Origin: Oscillospiraceae bacterium
Lineage (GTDB): Bacteria > Bacillota > Clostridia > Oscillospirales > Ruminococcaceae
Length of the DNA stretch: 64,000 bases
Reading direction: 5' to 3'
NCBI GenBank assembly: GCA_020024155.1
Contig: JAHHUE010000001.1
Location: forward strand, 22,790 to 86,789
Positions 55,583-63,940 of this stretch are shown in pieces (position 1 is the stretch's first letter; every line of letters starts with the position of its first letter). The notes under the pieces were generated by a model. The model searched no databases. It was given only the letters and a program-made list of their open reading frames with translations, and had not been told where the DNA came from. The translations under genes and the position numbers were made by a program.

Positions 55583-56932
55583 ATGAGCATTTTAGAAGGA
55601 AAAAAAGTTATACACTTTATCGGAATTGGCGGCAGTGGTATGTTTCCTATTGTTCAGATTTTGCATGGCAAAGGATACACAATAACCGGCAGTGATGTAA
55701 ATGAAGGCGACATCATAAACTATGAACGCAATATGGGTATAAATGTTACTATTCCGCATGATGAAAATTGTGTAAAAGGTGCAGATTTGGTTGTTTATTC
55801 TGCTGCGATTTTTAAAGATAACTGTGAGCTTGCAATGGCAAAAAAACTTGGTATTCCTTGTGTTGAAAGAAGTATTATGCTTGGAGAAGTATGCCGTTTA
55901 TTTGAAAAAAGCATTTGTGTAAGCGGAACTCACGGAAAAACAACAACCACAAGTCTTATAAGCCAGATTTTAATTATGGCAGATAAAGACCCTGCTTGTG
56001 TAATTGGTGGCAAACTGCCACTTATAAACGGATATGGCAAAGATGGCTCAGGCGAAAATGTTGTTATTGAAGCTTGTGAATACAGCTATACTTTTCTTGA
56101 ACTTTTACCATATATGGCAGTTGTTCTAAACATTGACCACGACCATCTTGAATTTTTCAAAACATTTGAAAATCTTAAAAATTCATTTCTTCGTTTTACA
56201 AAACTTGCAACAAACTGCGTTGTTATAAATGGTGATGACGAAAACACCACTGATACAATAAAAGATTTATCTGTTCCTATTATCACTTTTGGTATTGAAA
56301 AAGACTGTGACTATGTAGGTTGCAACATAAGAAAAGAACATAAGAGTTTCTATTCTTTTGATGTAAAGCACAAAGGCAAAATGCTTGCAACCATACATCT
56401 TTCAATACCTGGCAGACACAATATTTACAATGCCCTTGCAGCTTTTGCTGCAACTCATCATATTGGTATTGAACCTGAAAAAATTGCACAATCAATTGGA
56501 AAATTTGGTGGTGCAGGCAGAAGATTTGAAATTCACGGAACTGTTAACGGTGTTACAATTGCAGATGACTATGCACACCATCCGGAAGAAATAACAGCAA
56601 CTCTTACTGCTGCACAAGATATGGGCTTTAACAAAGTATGGGCAGTTTTTCAGCCGTTCACATACTCTCGCACAAAGATGCTTCTTGATGATTTTGCAAC
56701 AAGTCTTCAAATAGCAGACAAAGTTGTTATGACAGAAATTATGGGCAGCCGTGAAGTTAACACCATTGGTATATACACAAAAGATTTGGCAGAAAAAATT
56801 CCAGACAGTGTATGGTTTAACACTTTTGAAGAAGTTGAAAACTATGTAAGAAAAAATGCTCAACCTGGTGACCTTGTTATCACCCTTGGTTGTGGAGATG
56901 TTTATAAAATTGCCAAAGCTTTGGTAAAGTAA
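55583..56932 (+). CDS. murC: UDP-N-acetylmuramate--L-alanine ligase
   Basis: MurC adds the first residue, L-alanine, to the peptidoglycan precursor. The 449 residues begin MSILEGKKVIHFIGIGGSGM, with the Mur-ligase P-loop GTHGKTTTTSL, EACEYSYTFLELLP, NIDHDHLEFF and DDYAHHPEEI. The ATG at 55583 follows AGAGGA; the longer frame has no site. No other mur genes are adjacent. Confidence 0.96.
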   Translation: MSILEGKKVIHFIGIGGSGMFPIVQILHGKGYTITGSDVNEGDIINYERNMGINVTIPHDENCVKGADLVVYSAAIFKDNCELAMAKKLGIPCVERSIMLGEVCRLFEKSICVSGTHGKTTTTSLISQILIMADKDPACVIGGKLPLINGYGKDGSGENVVIEACEYSYTFLELLPYMAVVLNIDHDHLEFFKTFENLKNSFLRFTKLATNCVVINGDDENTTDTIKDLSVPIITFGIEKDCDYVGCNIRKEHKSFYSFDVKHKGKMLATIHLSIPGRHNIYNALAAFAATHHIGIEPEKIAQSIGKFGGAGRRFEIHGTVNGVTIADDYAHHPEEITATLTAAQDMGFNKVWAVFQPFTYSRTKMLLDDFATSLQIADKVVMTEIMGSREVNTIGIYTKDLAEKIPDSVWFNTFEEVENYVRKNAQPGDLVITLGCGDVYKIAKALVK

Positions 56933-56960
56933 AATAAATCAGTAAATCAGAATAAAATAA

Positions 56961-56996
56961 AAACACCTTTCATACATTAAAGTATAGAAGGTGTTT
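56961..56996 (+). terminator. Terminator of murC
   Basis: A 9-bp outer stem (aaacacctt / aaggtgttt) plus an inner stem ends in T7, 29 bases after the stop. Confidence 0.85.
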
Positions 56997-57018
56997 TTTT
57001 ATTTTGTGAGGTGAGTTT

Positions 57019-57327
57019 ATGAATATAGAAACTCTTTTAAAATTTATTGACCCAGCTTTACTTGTGCTTATCCCTACATTATGGGGCATTGGTATGGTTA
57101 TAAAAAGAAGTTGTATAAGCAATCGTTTTATACCTGTTATCCTTATGATTTGCTCTTGTGTATTTACTGCTATTTATCTTTCATCAACAAGATTTATATT
57201 TGACTATCAAGAGTTTATGTCTTGGATTTTTTCATCAATAACCCAAGGCTGTGTCATTTGGCTTGCAACTTGGATATTATATGAAAAATTTATAAAAGAA
57301 AAGGATAACGCACAAAATCAAAGTTAA
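57019..57327 (+). CDS. Phage holin-like membrane protein (Hol44 type)
   Basis: The 102 residues have three membrane segments (about 12-28, 37-54, 70-93) and the sequence RFIPVILMICSCVFTA...ITQGCVIWLATWILYEK, which fits the Hol44 holin family. A GTGAGG site precedes the ATG. It meets the amidase gene tail to tail with a 4-base overlap. It may be a phage remnant or a host lysis/release gene. Confidence 0.75.
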   Translation: MNIETLLKFIDPALLVLIPTLWGIGMVIKRSCISNRFIPVILMICSCVFTAIYLSSTRFIFDYQEFMSWIFSSITQGCVIWLATWILYEKFIKEKDNAQNQS

Positions 57328-57887
57328 TCAAATAATTCGTTTACAATTCCATCATATATAGCTTCTGCAAACATTTGTTGGTCATTTTTCAGCTTTTCTG
57401 CATCTTCCGGATTTGAAATAAATGCTAATTCTATAAGGTTTGCAGGCATTTTTGTTTTTCTGAGAACATAATATTCCGGATTTATTTTTACCCCTCTATT
57501 TCGTGTTCCAAGCTGGTCAACAATCTCTGTTAATATGGAGTTTGCCATTTCAGAAGCTTCTGTTCTGCTTTTGTATACATATATTTCACTGCCGTTTGCA
57601 TTTGGATTCTCTGAATAATTACAATGAATACTCAAAAAATAGTCTGCACCCCACCAGTTTGCTTTCCACACTCTTTCTTCAAGGCTTGTGCGATTTGAAT
57701 ACCCTACAACCTGAGAAATACAGGTTCGTGATGTAAGCACCAAAAATCTTTCATCTCGCTTTAAAATATCAGCCAGTAATATACCAATATTATATGTTAT
57801 ATCTGCCTCTTTTAGTCCGTTTGCTTCACTTCCTGAGTTAAAACCATAAGGATTATGTCCTTGATCTATAAATATCTTTACAGCCAT
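57324..57887 (-). CDS. N-acetylmuramoyl-L-alanine amidase
   Basis: This zinc amidase cuts between the glycan and peptide of peptidoglycan. The 187 residues are an Amidase_3 domain alone: zinc ligands H in IDQGHNPYG, E in ANGLKEAD, H in FLSIHCNYS, and the catalytic E in NLIELAFISN. No signal peptide or binding domain, so export would need the neighbouring holin or lysis of the mother cell. GGAG precedes the ATG. Confidence 0.93.
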   Translation of the reverse strand: MAVKIFIDQGHNPYGFNSGSEANGLKEADITYNIGILLADILKRDERFLVLTSRTCISQVVGYSNRTSLEERVWKANWWGADYFLSIHCNYSENPNANGSEIYVYKSRTEASEMANSILTEIVDQLGTRNRGVKINPEYYVLRKTKMPANLIELAFISNPEDAEKLKNDQQMFAEAIYDGIVNELFD

Positions 57888-57975
57888 ATCTATTCTCCTA
57901 AAATATTTTTATTTTATTTTATGAATAAATACAAGTTTTTGTTAAAGATAAGCAATTATATTATACAATATAAAA

Positions 57976-58001
57976 AGTGCAGTCCATCAAAAGACTGCAC
58001 T
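57976..58001. terminator. Terminator after the solute-binding protein gene
   Basis: Nine-base arms (agtgcagtc / gactgcact) with an 8-base loop, followed by TTTTTA on the minus strand. Confidence 0.8.
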
Positions 58002-58016
58002 GATTTTTTATATTTT

Positions 58017-59516
58017 CTATTTTGCTGTTGCATATTTAAGATTTATTATATTGCCAAATGGATTTACATATATATTATCAAAATAATTTTTATGATAATA
58101 TGAGCTTGTGTTTGAACACATTGGAACAGTATAAGCTTTTTCAAGGATAATATTCTGAGCAGATTTAAGGCTTGATAAAGCCATACTGTAATCTGATGTT
58201 TCTTTAATTCTATTTACATTATCCATAATAGAACTGTCATAAACAGCATAAGGCTCAATAAATGAAAGTGCGCTATTTGCTTGGGGAACAAAGTTTATAA
58301 AAGCTATATCATAATCTCCATTTTGAACTCTTTTCTCAATGTCCGGTGTTGGAATAAACTCCAAAGCCAAATAAGCTCCAAGCTCTTTTTGCCATAATTG
58401 ATTTATATTTTCTATAATAACAGAATATTTATTATCGGAAGGTATCAAAACTTTCATTTTTTCAAGCTTTGAAATTCCTGTTTCTTCCATTCCCTGATTC
58501 ATAAGCTCTTTTGGGTTTGAGCTCATATACAGTGGTGTTGTAGGTTCAATTTTACTTGTTACAGTTTCTTCGCCAAAAGTTACTGCGTTTGTAAAAATGG
58601 AATAAGCCGGAGAAATAGCCTCTGGATTTGCACCAGAATTTATCATTGCATAACAAAAATAAGCAAATGCTCCTCGTATTTTTTCGTTACTAAGTGCAGG
58701 ATTTTCCATATTAAAAACAAGGTTTAAATGAGAGTTTTCATAAGTATGTTTTACTCCTGATACATCTTCTTCGCTTTTATTTTCAGCAAAAAAGCCACTT
58801 ATCTTATCACTGTTATACAAATTATAGTTGCTTTCCTCACCTTTGTGAGAAATTCTTATACGGTCTATACCGTTTTTAGCTTCAACAACTCTTATCATTG
58901 TTATATAACTGCTGTCATCTGCAAGATAATTTATTGTAAACGGACCATTGGACAAAATATCCTTTACTGTAAGTCCATAAGCACCTTTTGTCTGTTCAAA
59001 AAATTCTCTGTTACAAGGAAATGCTGCCGGCATACAAAGTTTTGATAAAAAATTGCTATCTGCTCTGTCAAGAGTAATTATAAGTGTACGTTTATCTGGT
59101 GTTTCAACTGATTGTATATGCTTAAAATCCTCATAATATGGAGAATGTGTTTCCGGTGATTTTATTCTTTCAAAAGTAAAAGCAAAATCATCAGATGTAA
59201 CTGGTATTTTATTCTTTTTATTCAAATAAAAAGTGCTTGTATCCTTTAAAGTGAATGTATATGTGCGTCCATCTGGCGATATTGTATAGCTTTCTGCCAC
59301 ATTATTTTCTATTTTTCCCTCATGATATTCAACAAGTCCGTCAAAAATATTTGTAAGTACCAGTAATTCGTTTGGGTCGCTGGCAACCTGAGGGTCAAAG
59401 TTTTTTGGCATATTAGCCAATGAAATTGTGTATGTAGAAATATCCCCTGCTGACGAACAAGCCGTAAACAGCAAAGAAAACATTAAAAATAAAGTCAACA
59501 AAAATCTTTTTTTCAT
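58017..59516 (-). CDS. Oligopeptide/nickel-type solute-binding lipoprotein
   Basis: This is an extracellular SBP_bac_5 receptor (family of OppA/DppA). The 499 residues have a signal peptide with lipobox LFTAC (C at 20), then the binding lobes (MPKNFDPQVASDPNELLVLTN, YHEGKIENNVAESYTISPDG, LSNGPFTINYL). No transporter permease or ATPase genes are nearby, so it is an orphan receptor. Start at 59516 has GGAGG; the longer frame does not. Confidence 0.9.
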   Translation of the reverse strand: MKKRFLLTLFLMFSLLFTACSSAGDISTYTISLANMPKNFDPQVASDPNELLVLTNIFDGLVEYHEGKIENNVAESYTISPDGRTYTFTLKDTSTFYLNKKNKIPVTSDDFAFTFERIKSPETHSPYYEDFKHIQSVETPDKRTLIITLDRADSNFLSKLCMPAAFPCNREFFEQTKGAYGLTVKDILSNGPFTINYLADDSSYITMIRVVEAKNGIDRIRISHKGEESNYNLYNSDKISGFFAENKSEEDVSGVKHTYENSHLNLVFNMENPALSNEKIRGAFAYFCYAMINSGANPEAISPAYSIFTNAVTFGEETVTSKIEPTTPLYMSSNPKELMNQGMEETGISKLEKMKVLIPSDNKYSVIIENINQLWQKELGAYLALEFIPTPDIEKRVQNGDYDIAFINFVPQANSALSFIEPYAVYDSSIMDNVNRIKETSDYSMALSSLKSAQNIILEKAYTVPMCSNTSSYYHKNYFDNIYVNPFGNIINLKYATAK

Positions 59517-59697
59517 TATACCTCCGTTTTTAGTTAATAATATATATCTATGACGCAAAAACAATTTATATACATTGTTTTGCAGCTTAATTTTAATAAT
59601 TATATTTCGATTTATATGATAACATACGCAACAAAAAACTACAATAAGACAAAAAATGATAAATTATAAAAAAGTTGTAAATTTATCCATAAAATAA

Positions 59698-59723
59698 AAG
59701 GTCTCCCTATTAGAGGAGACCTT
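59698..59723 (-). terminator. Terminator of the NhaC-family gene
   Basis: Nine-base arms (aaggtctcc / ggagacctt) around an 8-base loop lie 10 bases past the stop codon. Confidence 0.8.
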
Positions 59724-59732
59724 GGAAAGTTT

Positions 59733-61226
59733 TTACTGTGCTTTTTTTGATTTTAACAAATTCAAAACAAAAAGTTCAATTATAAGCATTGCAAGACCAG
59801 TTGCAAATGTAAGAAGAACATTTTGTGTAAAACCTGCAACAACATAACCAGTTACAGATGCTATTGCAACAACTATTGTGTACGGAATTTGTGTTGATAC
59901 ATGATTTACATGGTTACATTGTGCACCTGCTGAAGCCATAATTGTTGTATCAGAAATTGGTGATGTATGGTCACCACATACACTGCCTGCAAGCACTGAT
60001 GCAATTGAGATAACAAGCATCTGACTGTCTTCTGGGAAAATTGCTGCAACAATTGGAATAAGAATACTAAATGTACCCCAGCTTGTGCCTGTTGCAAATG
60101 CAAGACCTGATGCAATAATGAAAAGTACAGCTGGAAGAATTGCTGTTGAAATTGTACTTCCTTCAAGAAATGATGATACAAATGTACCTGCTTCAAGTCT
60201 TGTTGAGCAGAAACCACCAAGTGTCCATGCAAGAATAAGAATAAGAATTGCACCAACCATCATTTTAAAGCCTTGTGGAATACATTCTTCAAATTCTTTA
60301 AGTGTCATAATTTTTCTTGGAACATAAAGCAAGAATGTAAATATAAGAGCAGCAAATGAACCAAGCACAAGCCCTCTTGGAGCATCACAGCCTGCAAAAG
60401 CTTCAACAAAACTTACACCTTCAAAAAAACCACCTGTATAAATAAGACCTATTATACAGAAAATAATAAGTGCAATAACCGGAAGAACAAGGTCAATAAC
60501 TTTACCATGTGGATTTGCTTTTATTTCTTCGCCTGTTGTTTCTTCACCACTAAAAAGGTCGCCATTTTGTGCGTTTATTTCATGTTTAGCCATACTGCCG
60601 AAATCAAAACCAGAAACACAAATATAAACAACCATTATAATTGTAAGAAGTGCGTAAAGATTAAAAGGAATGGTGTTTAGGAATAACTGGAAACCATCTC
60701 CTGTTGTATAACCGGAAACAGCTGCTGCCCAGCTGGAAATTGGAGCAATAATGCAAATAGGAGCTGCTGTTGCGTCAATAAGATAAGCAAGTTTTGCACG
60801 AGAAATATTAAAACGATCTGTAACTGGTCTCATAACAGAACCAACTGTAAGGCAGTTAAAATAGTCGTCAACAAAAATCAAAACGCCAAGTCCAACTGTT
60901 GCAAGAGAAGCTGCTTTTTTGCTTTTAATATGTTTGTTTGCCCATTCGCCATAAGCAGCACTTCCACCTGCTTTTGTCATAAGAGCAACCATAACGCCAA
61001 GAAATACAAGAAATATAAGAATGCCAATATTACCTGTACTGCCAAGTTTTTCGCTCATCATATCAAATATTGCATTTGTTGCACCTATTGGAGAAAAATC
61101 TGCATAAAGCAATGCACCTGAAACAATACCGATAAAAAGTGAAAAATAAACTTCTTTTGTTGCTAATGCAAGAGCAATAGCAATAATTGGTGGAAGAAGT
61201 GACCACGCTGTTCCTACAAAGTTCAT
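59733..61226 (-). CDS. NhaC-family transporter, predicted lysine transporter (LysW type)
   Basis: The 497 residues have about 11-12 membrane segments and the NhaC-family features FVDDYFNCLTVGSVMRP, GTSWGTFSILIPIVAAIF and SVCGDHTSPISDT. NhaC members are Na+/H+ antiporters or amino acid carriers. The gene is under a lysine riboswitch (61369-61524), and lysine riboswitch-controlled NhaC-like proteins have been predicted as lysine transporters. Start ATG at 61226 follows AAAGGAA; the longer frame runs into the leader. Confidence 0.9.
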   Translation of the reverse strand: MNFVGTAWSLLPPIIAIALALATKEVYFSLFIGIVSGALLYADFSPIGATNAIFDMMSEKLGSTGNIGILIFLVFLGVMVALMTKAGGSAAYGEWANKHIKSKKAASLATVGLGVLIFVDDYFNCLTVGSVMRPVTDRFNISRAKLAYLIDATAAPICIIAPISSWAAAVSGYTTGDGFQLFLNTIPFNLYALLTIIMVVYICVSGFDFGSMAKHEINAQNGDLFSGEETTGEEIKANPHGKVIDLVLPVIALIIFCIIGLIYTGGFFEGVSFVEAFAGCDAPRGLVLGSFAALIFTFLLYVPRKIMTLKEFEECIPQGFKMMVGAILILILAWTLGGFCSTRLEAGTFVSSFLEGSTISTAILPAVLFIIASGLAFATGTSWGTFSILIPIVAAIFPEDSQMLVISIASVLAGSVCGDHTSPISDTTIMASAGAQCNHVNHVSTQIPYTIVVAIASVTGYVVAGFTQNVLLTFATGLAMLIIELFVLNLLKSKKAQ

Positions 61227-61303
61227 AAATAATAATTCCTTTAATAAAATATTTTTAATATTTAAAATAAAAGTTCGATACTCTGCCTTGTAATCAAATA
61301 AAA

Positions 61304-61331
61304 AACCCTGATATTTTGAGATATCAGGGTT
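61304..61331 (-). terminator. Expression-platform terminator of the lysine riboswitch
   Basis: Perfect 11-bp arms (aaccctgatat / atatcagggtt), 6-base loop, then TTTTTTA on the minus strand. It lies between the aptamer and the gene. Confidence 0.9.
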
Positions 61332-61368
61332 AAAATATGCCAAAATTAAATAGCAATATATTAAACAA

Positions 61369-61524
61369 GATAGCTCTCCACTTGCGTGACAGTCCGTTAT
61401 ATATTTTATAACGAACCAGAATAATAAGTTAAAACGAACCTACTATTCTTCGGCAAATCACCCTTTCTTTTATAACTGCCGTTTTGCATTGCTATAAAAT
61501 ACTATTGTTTTTTGCGCCTCTATC
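61369..61524 (-). promoter_or_regulatory. Lysine riboswitch (L box) aptamer
   Basis: The closing stem GATAGAG.../...AGCTATC, the conserved GAGGCGCAAAA, GGGTGATTTGCCGAAG, GACTGTCACGC and GTGGAGAGCTATC segments match the lysine aptamer in order. High lysine should favour the terminator and shut off the transporter gene. Confidence 0.92.
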
Positions 61525-61548
61525 GAAAATTTATTTAATTTATAAGTC

Positions 61549-61573
61549 TGTTAGACTTTTTAGTAGTCTAACA
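61549..61573 (-). promoter_or_regulatory. Palindrome over the -10 box upstream of the lysine riboswitch
   Basis: Nine-base perfect arms (TGTTAGACT / AGTCTAACA) with a 7-base centre include the -10 TAGACT. This could be a repressor site or a 5'-end hairpin. Confidence 0.5.
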
Positions 61574-61593
61574 TAACAAATAAGTATTGTCAA
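61565..61593 (-). promoter_or_regulatory. Promoter of the lysine-riboswitch transcript
   Basis: -35 TTGACA (61588-61593), 17 bp, -10 TAGACT (61565-61570). Confidence 0.8.
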
Positions 61594-61682
61594 CAACATT
61601 TTAACAATTTGTTTTTTTTCATAAAAAATTACATAAAGTATTTATCTTTTAAGAAAAAAACTTTGTTTATATTAAAATCCAC

Positions 61683-61711
61683 TTGATAACTATACTTTAA
61701 TGGTGTATATT
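61683..61711 (+). promoter_or_regulatory. Promoter of smsC-smsB
   Basis: -35 TTGATA (61683-61688), 17 bp, -10 TATATT (61706-61711). A second AT-rich stretch follows before the GGAGA site. Confidence 0.55.
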
Positions 61712-61755
61712 AGATTAGGACATTTATTATATTATAATATATTTGGAGAACTACA

Positions 61756-62472
61756 ATGTTAGAACTTAAAAACGTATGCTATTCCGTTGAAGATGACGGC
61801 GGAAAAGACATTTTAAAAAATGTAAGTTTAAAAATAGAAGACAGATTTGTGGTTATCACCGGCCCAAACGGTGGTGGTAAATCTACTTTGGCAAAAATTA
61901 TTGCAGGTATTATCAAACCAACAAGTGGGCAAATTTTGCTTGATGGTGTTGATATTACAAATATGTCTATTACAGAGAGAGCTAATCTTGGTGTAAGTTT
62001 TGCTTTTCAACAACCTGTGCGTTTTAAAGGCATAACAGTACATGACCTTATCTCTCTTGCAGCTGGTAAAAAACTTACAATCAGTCAAGCTTGTGAATAT
62101 CTTTCTGAAGTTGGTTTGTGTGCAAGAGATTATATAAACCGTGAAGTTAACGGCTCGCTCTCTGGTGGTGAGCTTAAAAGAATTGAAATTGCAATGATTC
62201 TTGCAAGAGGCACAAAACTTTCTATATTTGATGAACCTGAAGCAGGCATAGACCTTTGGAGCTTTAATAGCCTTATAAAAGTATTTGAAAATATGCACAG
62301 AACAATCAAAGGCAATATTCTTATAATATCACATCAGGAAAGAATTCTTAACTTTGCTGATAAAATTGTTGTTATAGCTGACGGTGAAATAAGAAAAATC
62401 GGCAATAAAGATGAAATTATGCCGGAAATTCTTTCAGGCAGCAAACAAATCTGTGAACAGATTAAAGTTTAA
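61756..62472 (+). CDS. smsC: Iron-sulfur cluster assembly ATPase, SufC-like (SmsC)
   Basis: This is the ABC-type ATPase of the SUF/SMS scaffold complex. The 238 residues show Walker A GPNGGGKST, signature NGSLSGGELKRIEI, Walker B LSIFDEPEAGID (the SufC-typical DEPEAGID) and ISHQERIL. It is followed 20 bp later by a single SufB/D-like scaffold gene, with no sufD, sufS or sufU. This pairing matches the minimal SMS system described in anaerobes. Confidence 0.9.
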   Translation: MLELKNVCYSVEDDGGKDILKNVSLKIEDRFVVITGPNGGGKSTLAKIIAGIIKPTSGQILLDGVDITNMSITERANLGVSFAFQQPVRFKGITVHDLISLAAGKKLTISQACEYLSEVGLCARDYINREVNGSLSGGELKRIEIAMILARGTKLSIFDEPEAGIDLWSFNSLIKVFENMHRTIKGNILIISHQERILNFADKIVVIADGEIRKIGNKDEIMPEILSGSKQICEQIKV

Positions 62473-62492
62473 AATTATAAGGAGAACGCAAA

Positions 62493-63416
62493 ATGGATTT
62501 GGATATACTTCAAAAAGACCTTTTGGTTCAAATTGCAGATTTGCATGATGTTCCAGTTGGGGCTTATAATATAAGAGCAAACGGTATGGCTGCTGGCAGA
62601 CAATCCACAGAAAATGTTGAAATTATATCAAAACTTGATAAACCTGGTATTGATATTATTATAAAAGCAGATACAAAAAACGAAACTGTGCATATTCCTG
62701 TTGTAATCAGTGCAACCGGTCACGCAGAAATTGTTTATAACGACTTCTTTATCGGAGAAAATTCAGATGTTACAATAGTTGCCGGTTGTGGTATTCACAA
62801 CTGTGGCGACCAAGAAAGCAAACACGATGGTATTCATACTTTCCATGTTGGTAAAAATTCAAAAGTTAAGTATGTTGAAAAGCACTATGGTGAAGGCGAT
62901 GGCAACGGCAAAAATGTTATGAACCCAACAACTATTGTCAATATCGCTGAAAACGGTTATCTTGAAATGGATACTGTTCAAATTAAAGGTATCGACAGCA
63001 CAAATCGTGTTACAAAAGCTAAACTTGAAAAAGGCGCTACTCTTGTTGTTACTGAAAAAATTATGACTCACGGCAACCAAAGTGCTACAACAGACTTTGA
63101 TGTTGCTCTTGATGGTGAAGGCAGTTCTGCTCATGTTGTGTCTCGTTCTGTTGCAAAAGATTCTTCAAAACAGTTGTTCTTATCAAACATAAACGGTAAC
63201 AACGAATGTTCAGGTCATACAGAATGTGATGCTATTGTTATGGATAATGCAAATGTAAGTGCTATTCCAAAAATTATGGCAAACCACCCTGATGCAAGTC
63301 TTATTCACGAAGCTGCTATCGGTAAAATTGCTGGCGAACAGCTTATTAAGCTTATGACTCTTGGTCTTACAGAAAAAGAAGCAGAAGAACAAATTATCAA
63401 CGGCTTCCTTAAATAA
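62493..63416 (+). CDS. smsB: SufB/SufD-like scaffold protein (SmsB)
   Basis: The 307 residues form the beta-helix core of SufB/D without the long N-terminal region of full SufB (about 470). Conserved features are VVAGCGIHNCGDQESKHDG with candidate cluster-binding cysteines, HYGEGDGNGKNVMNPTTIV, and NNECSGHTECDAIVMD, HEAAIGKIAGEQL, where histidine/glutamate near the end match the SufBD active region. It presumably builds [Fe-S] clusters on its own dimer with SmsC. GGAG site. Confidence 0.9.
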   Translation: MDLDILQKDLLVQIADLHDVPVGAYNIRANGMAAGRQSTENVEIISKLDKPGIDIIIKADTKNETVHIPVVISATGHAEIVYNDFFIGENSDVTIVAGCGIHNCGDQESKHDGIHTFHVGKNSKVKYVEKHYGEGDGNGKNVMNPTTIVNIAENGYLEMDTVQIKGIDSTNRVTKAKLEKGATLVVTEKIMTHGNQSATTDFDVALDGEGSSAHVVSRSVAKDSSKQLFLSNINGNNECSGHTECDAIVMDNANVSAIPKIMANHPDASLIHEAAIGKIAGEQLIKLMTLGLTEKEAEEQIINGFLK

Positions 63417-63428
63417 GAATTTATAATA

Positions 63429-63450
63429 AAAGGGGGCTTATGCTCCCTTT
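63429..63450 (+). terminator. Terminator of smsCB
   Basis: Nine-base arms (aaagggggc / gctcccttt, one G-U pair), TTAT loop, then TT. It starts 13 bases after the stop. Confidence 0.7.
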
Positions 63451-63479
63451 TTGATTTTATAATTTATTATGGTGAATTT

Positions 63480-63848
63480 ATGTATGGTATAGGAACAGAT
63501 ATTGTAACAATTGAAAGAATTGCTAAAAGTATTGAGCGTGAAAGCTTTTTAAACAAGGTTTTTGGCAAAGAAGAGATTTCCCTATTTGTAAAAGATAATA
63601 AAATAAAAGTAAATTCACTTGCAGGAAATTTTGCAGCAAAAGAGGCTTTTGCCAAAGCTCTTGGTACAGGTATTCGTGGATTTAATTTAGACGATGTTCA
63701 AATTTTAAGAGATTCTCTTGGCAAGCCTTATTTTAAATTATCTGGAAGTGCAAAAGAAATTATTGATAGTAAAAATCTTGCTTGCCATATTTCCATTTCA
63801 CACGAAAAAGACAAAGCAATAGCTTTTGTTATACTGGAAAATAAATAA
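63480..63848 (+). CDS. acpS: Holo-[acyl-carrier-protein] synthase
   Basis: AcpS transfers phosphopantetheine from CoA to ACP. The 122 residues have the metal-binding GIGTDIVTIERI, the FAAKEAFAKALG motif (Asp8 and Glu of KEA) and HISISHEKDKAIAFV. The length is typical. GGTGA precedes the ATG. Confidence 0.95.
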   Translation: MYGIGTDIVTIERIAKSIERESFLNKVFGKEEISLFVKDNKIKVNSLAGNFAAKEAFAKALGTGIRGFNLDDVQILRDSLGKPYFKLSGSAKEIIDSKNLACHISISHEKDKAIAFVILENK

Positions 63849-63882
63849 TTAAATAATTTATTCGTCTATTTTGTAAAAAATA

Positions 63883-63911
63883 TTGACAAATATTATTTAA
63901 AGTAGTATCAT
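63883..63911 (+). promoter_or_regulatory. Promoter of tRNA-Lys
   Basis: -35 TTGACA (63883-63888), 17 bp, -10 TATCAT (63906-63911). Confidence 0.65.
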
Positions 63912-63912
63912 A

Positions 63913-63936
63913 ATATTTGCTATCAATAGCAAATAT
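63913..63936 (+). repeat. Perfect inverted repeat in the tRNA-Lys 5' leader
   Basis: Eleven-base perfect arms (atatttgctat / atagcaaatat) with a 2-base centre end 4 bases before the tRNA. It may be the leader hairpin or a protein site. Confidence 0.6.
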
Positions 63937-63940
63937 ATAT

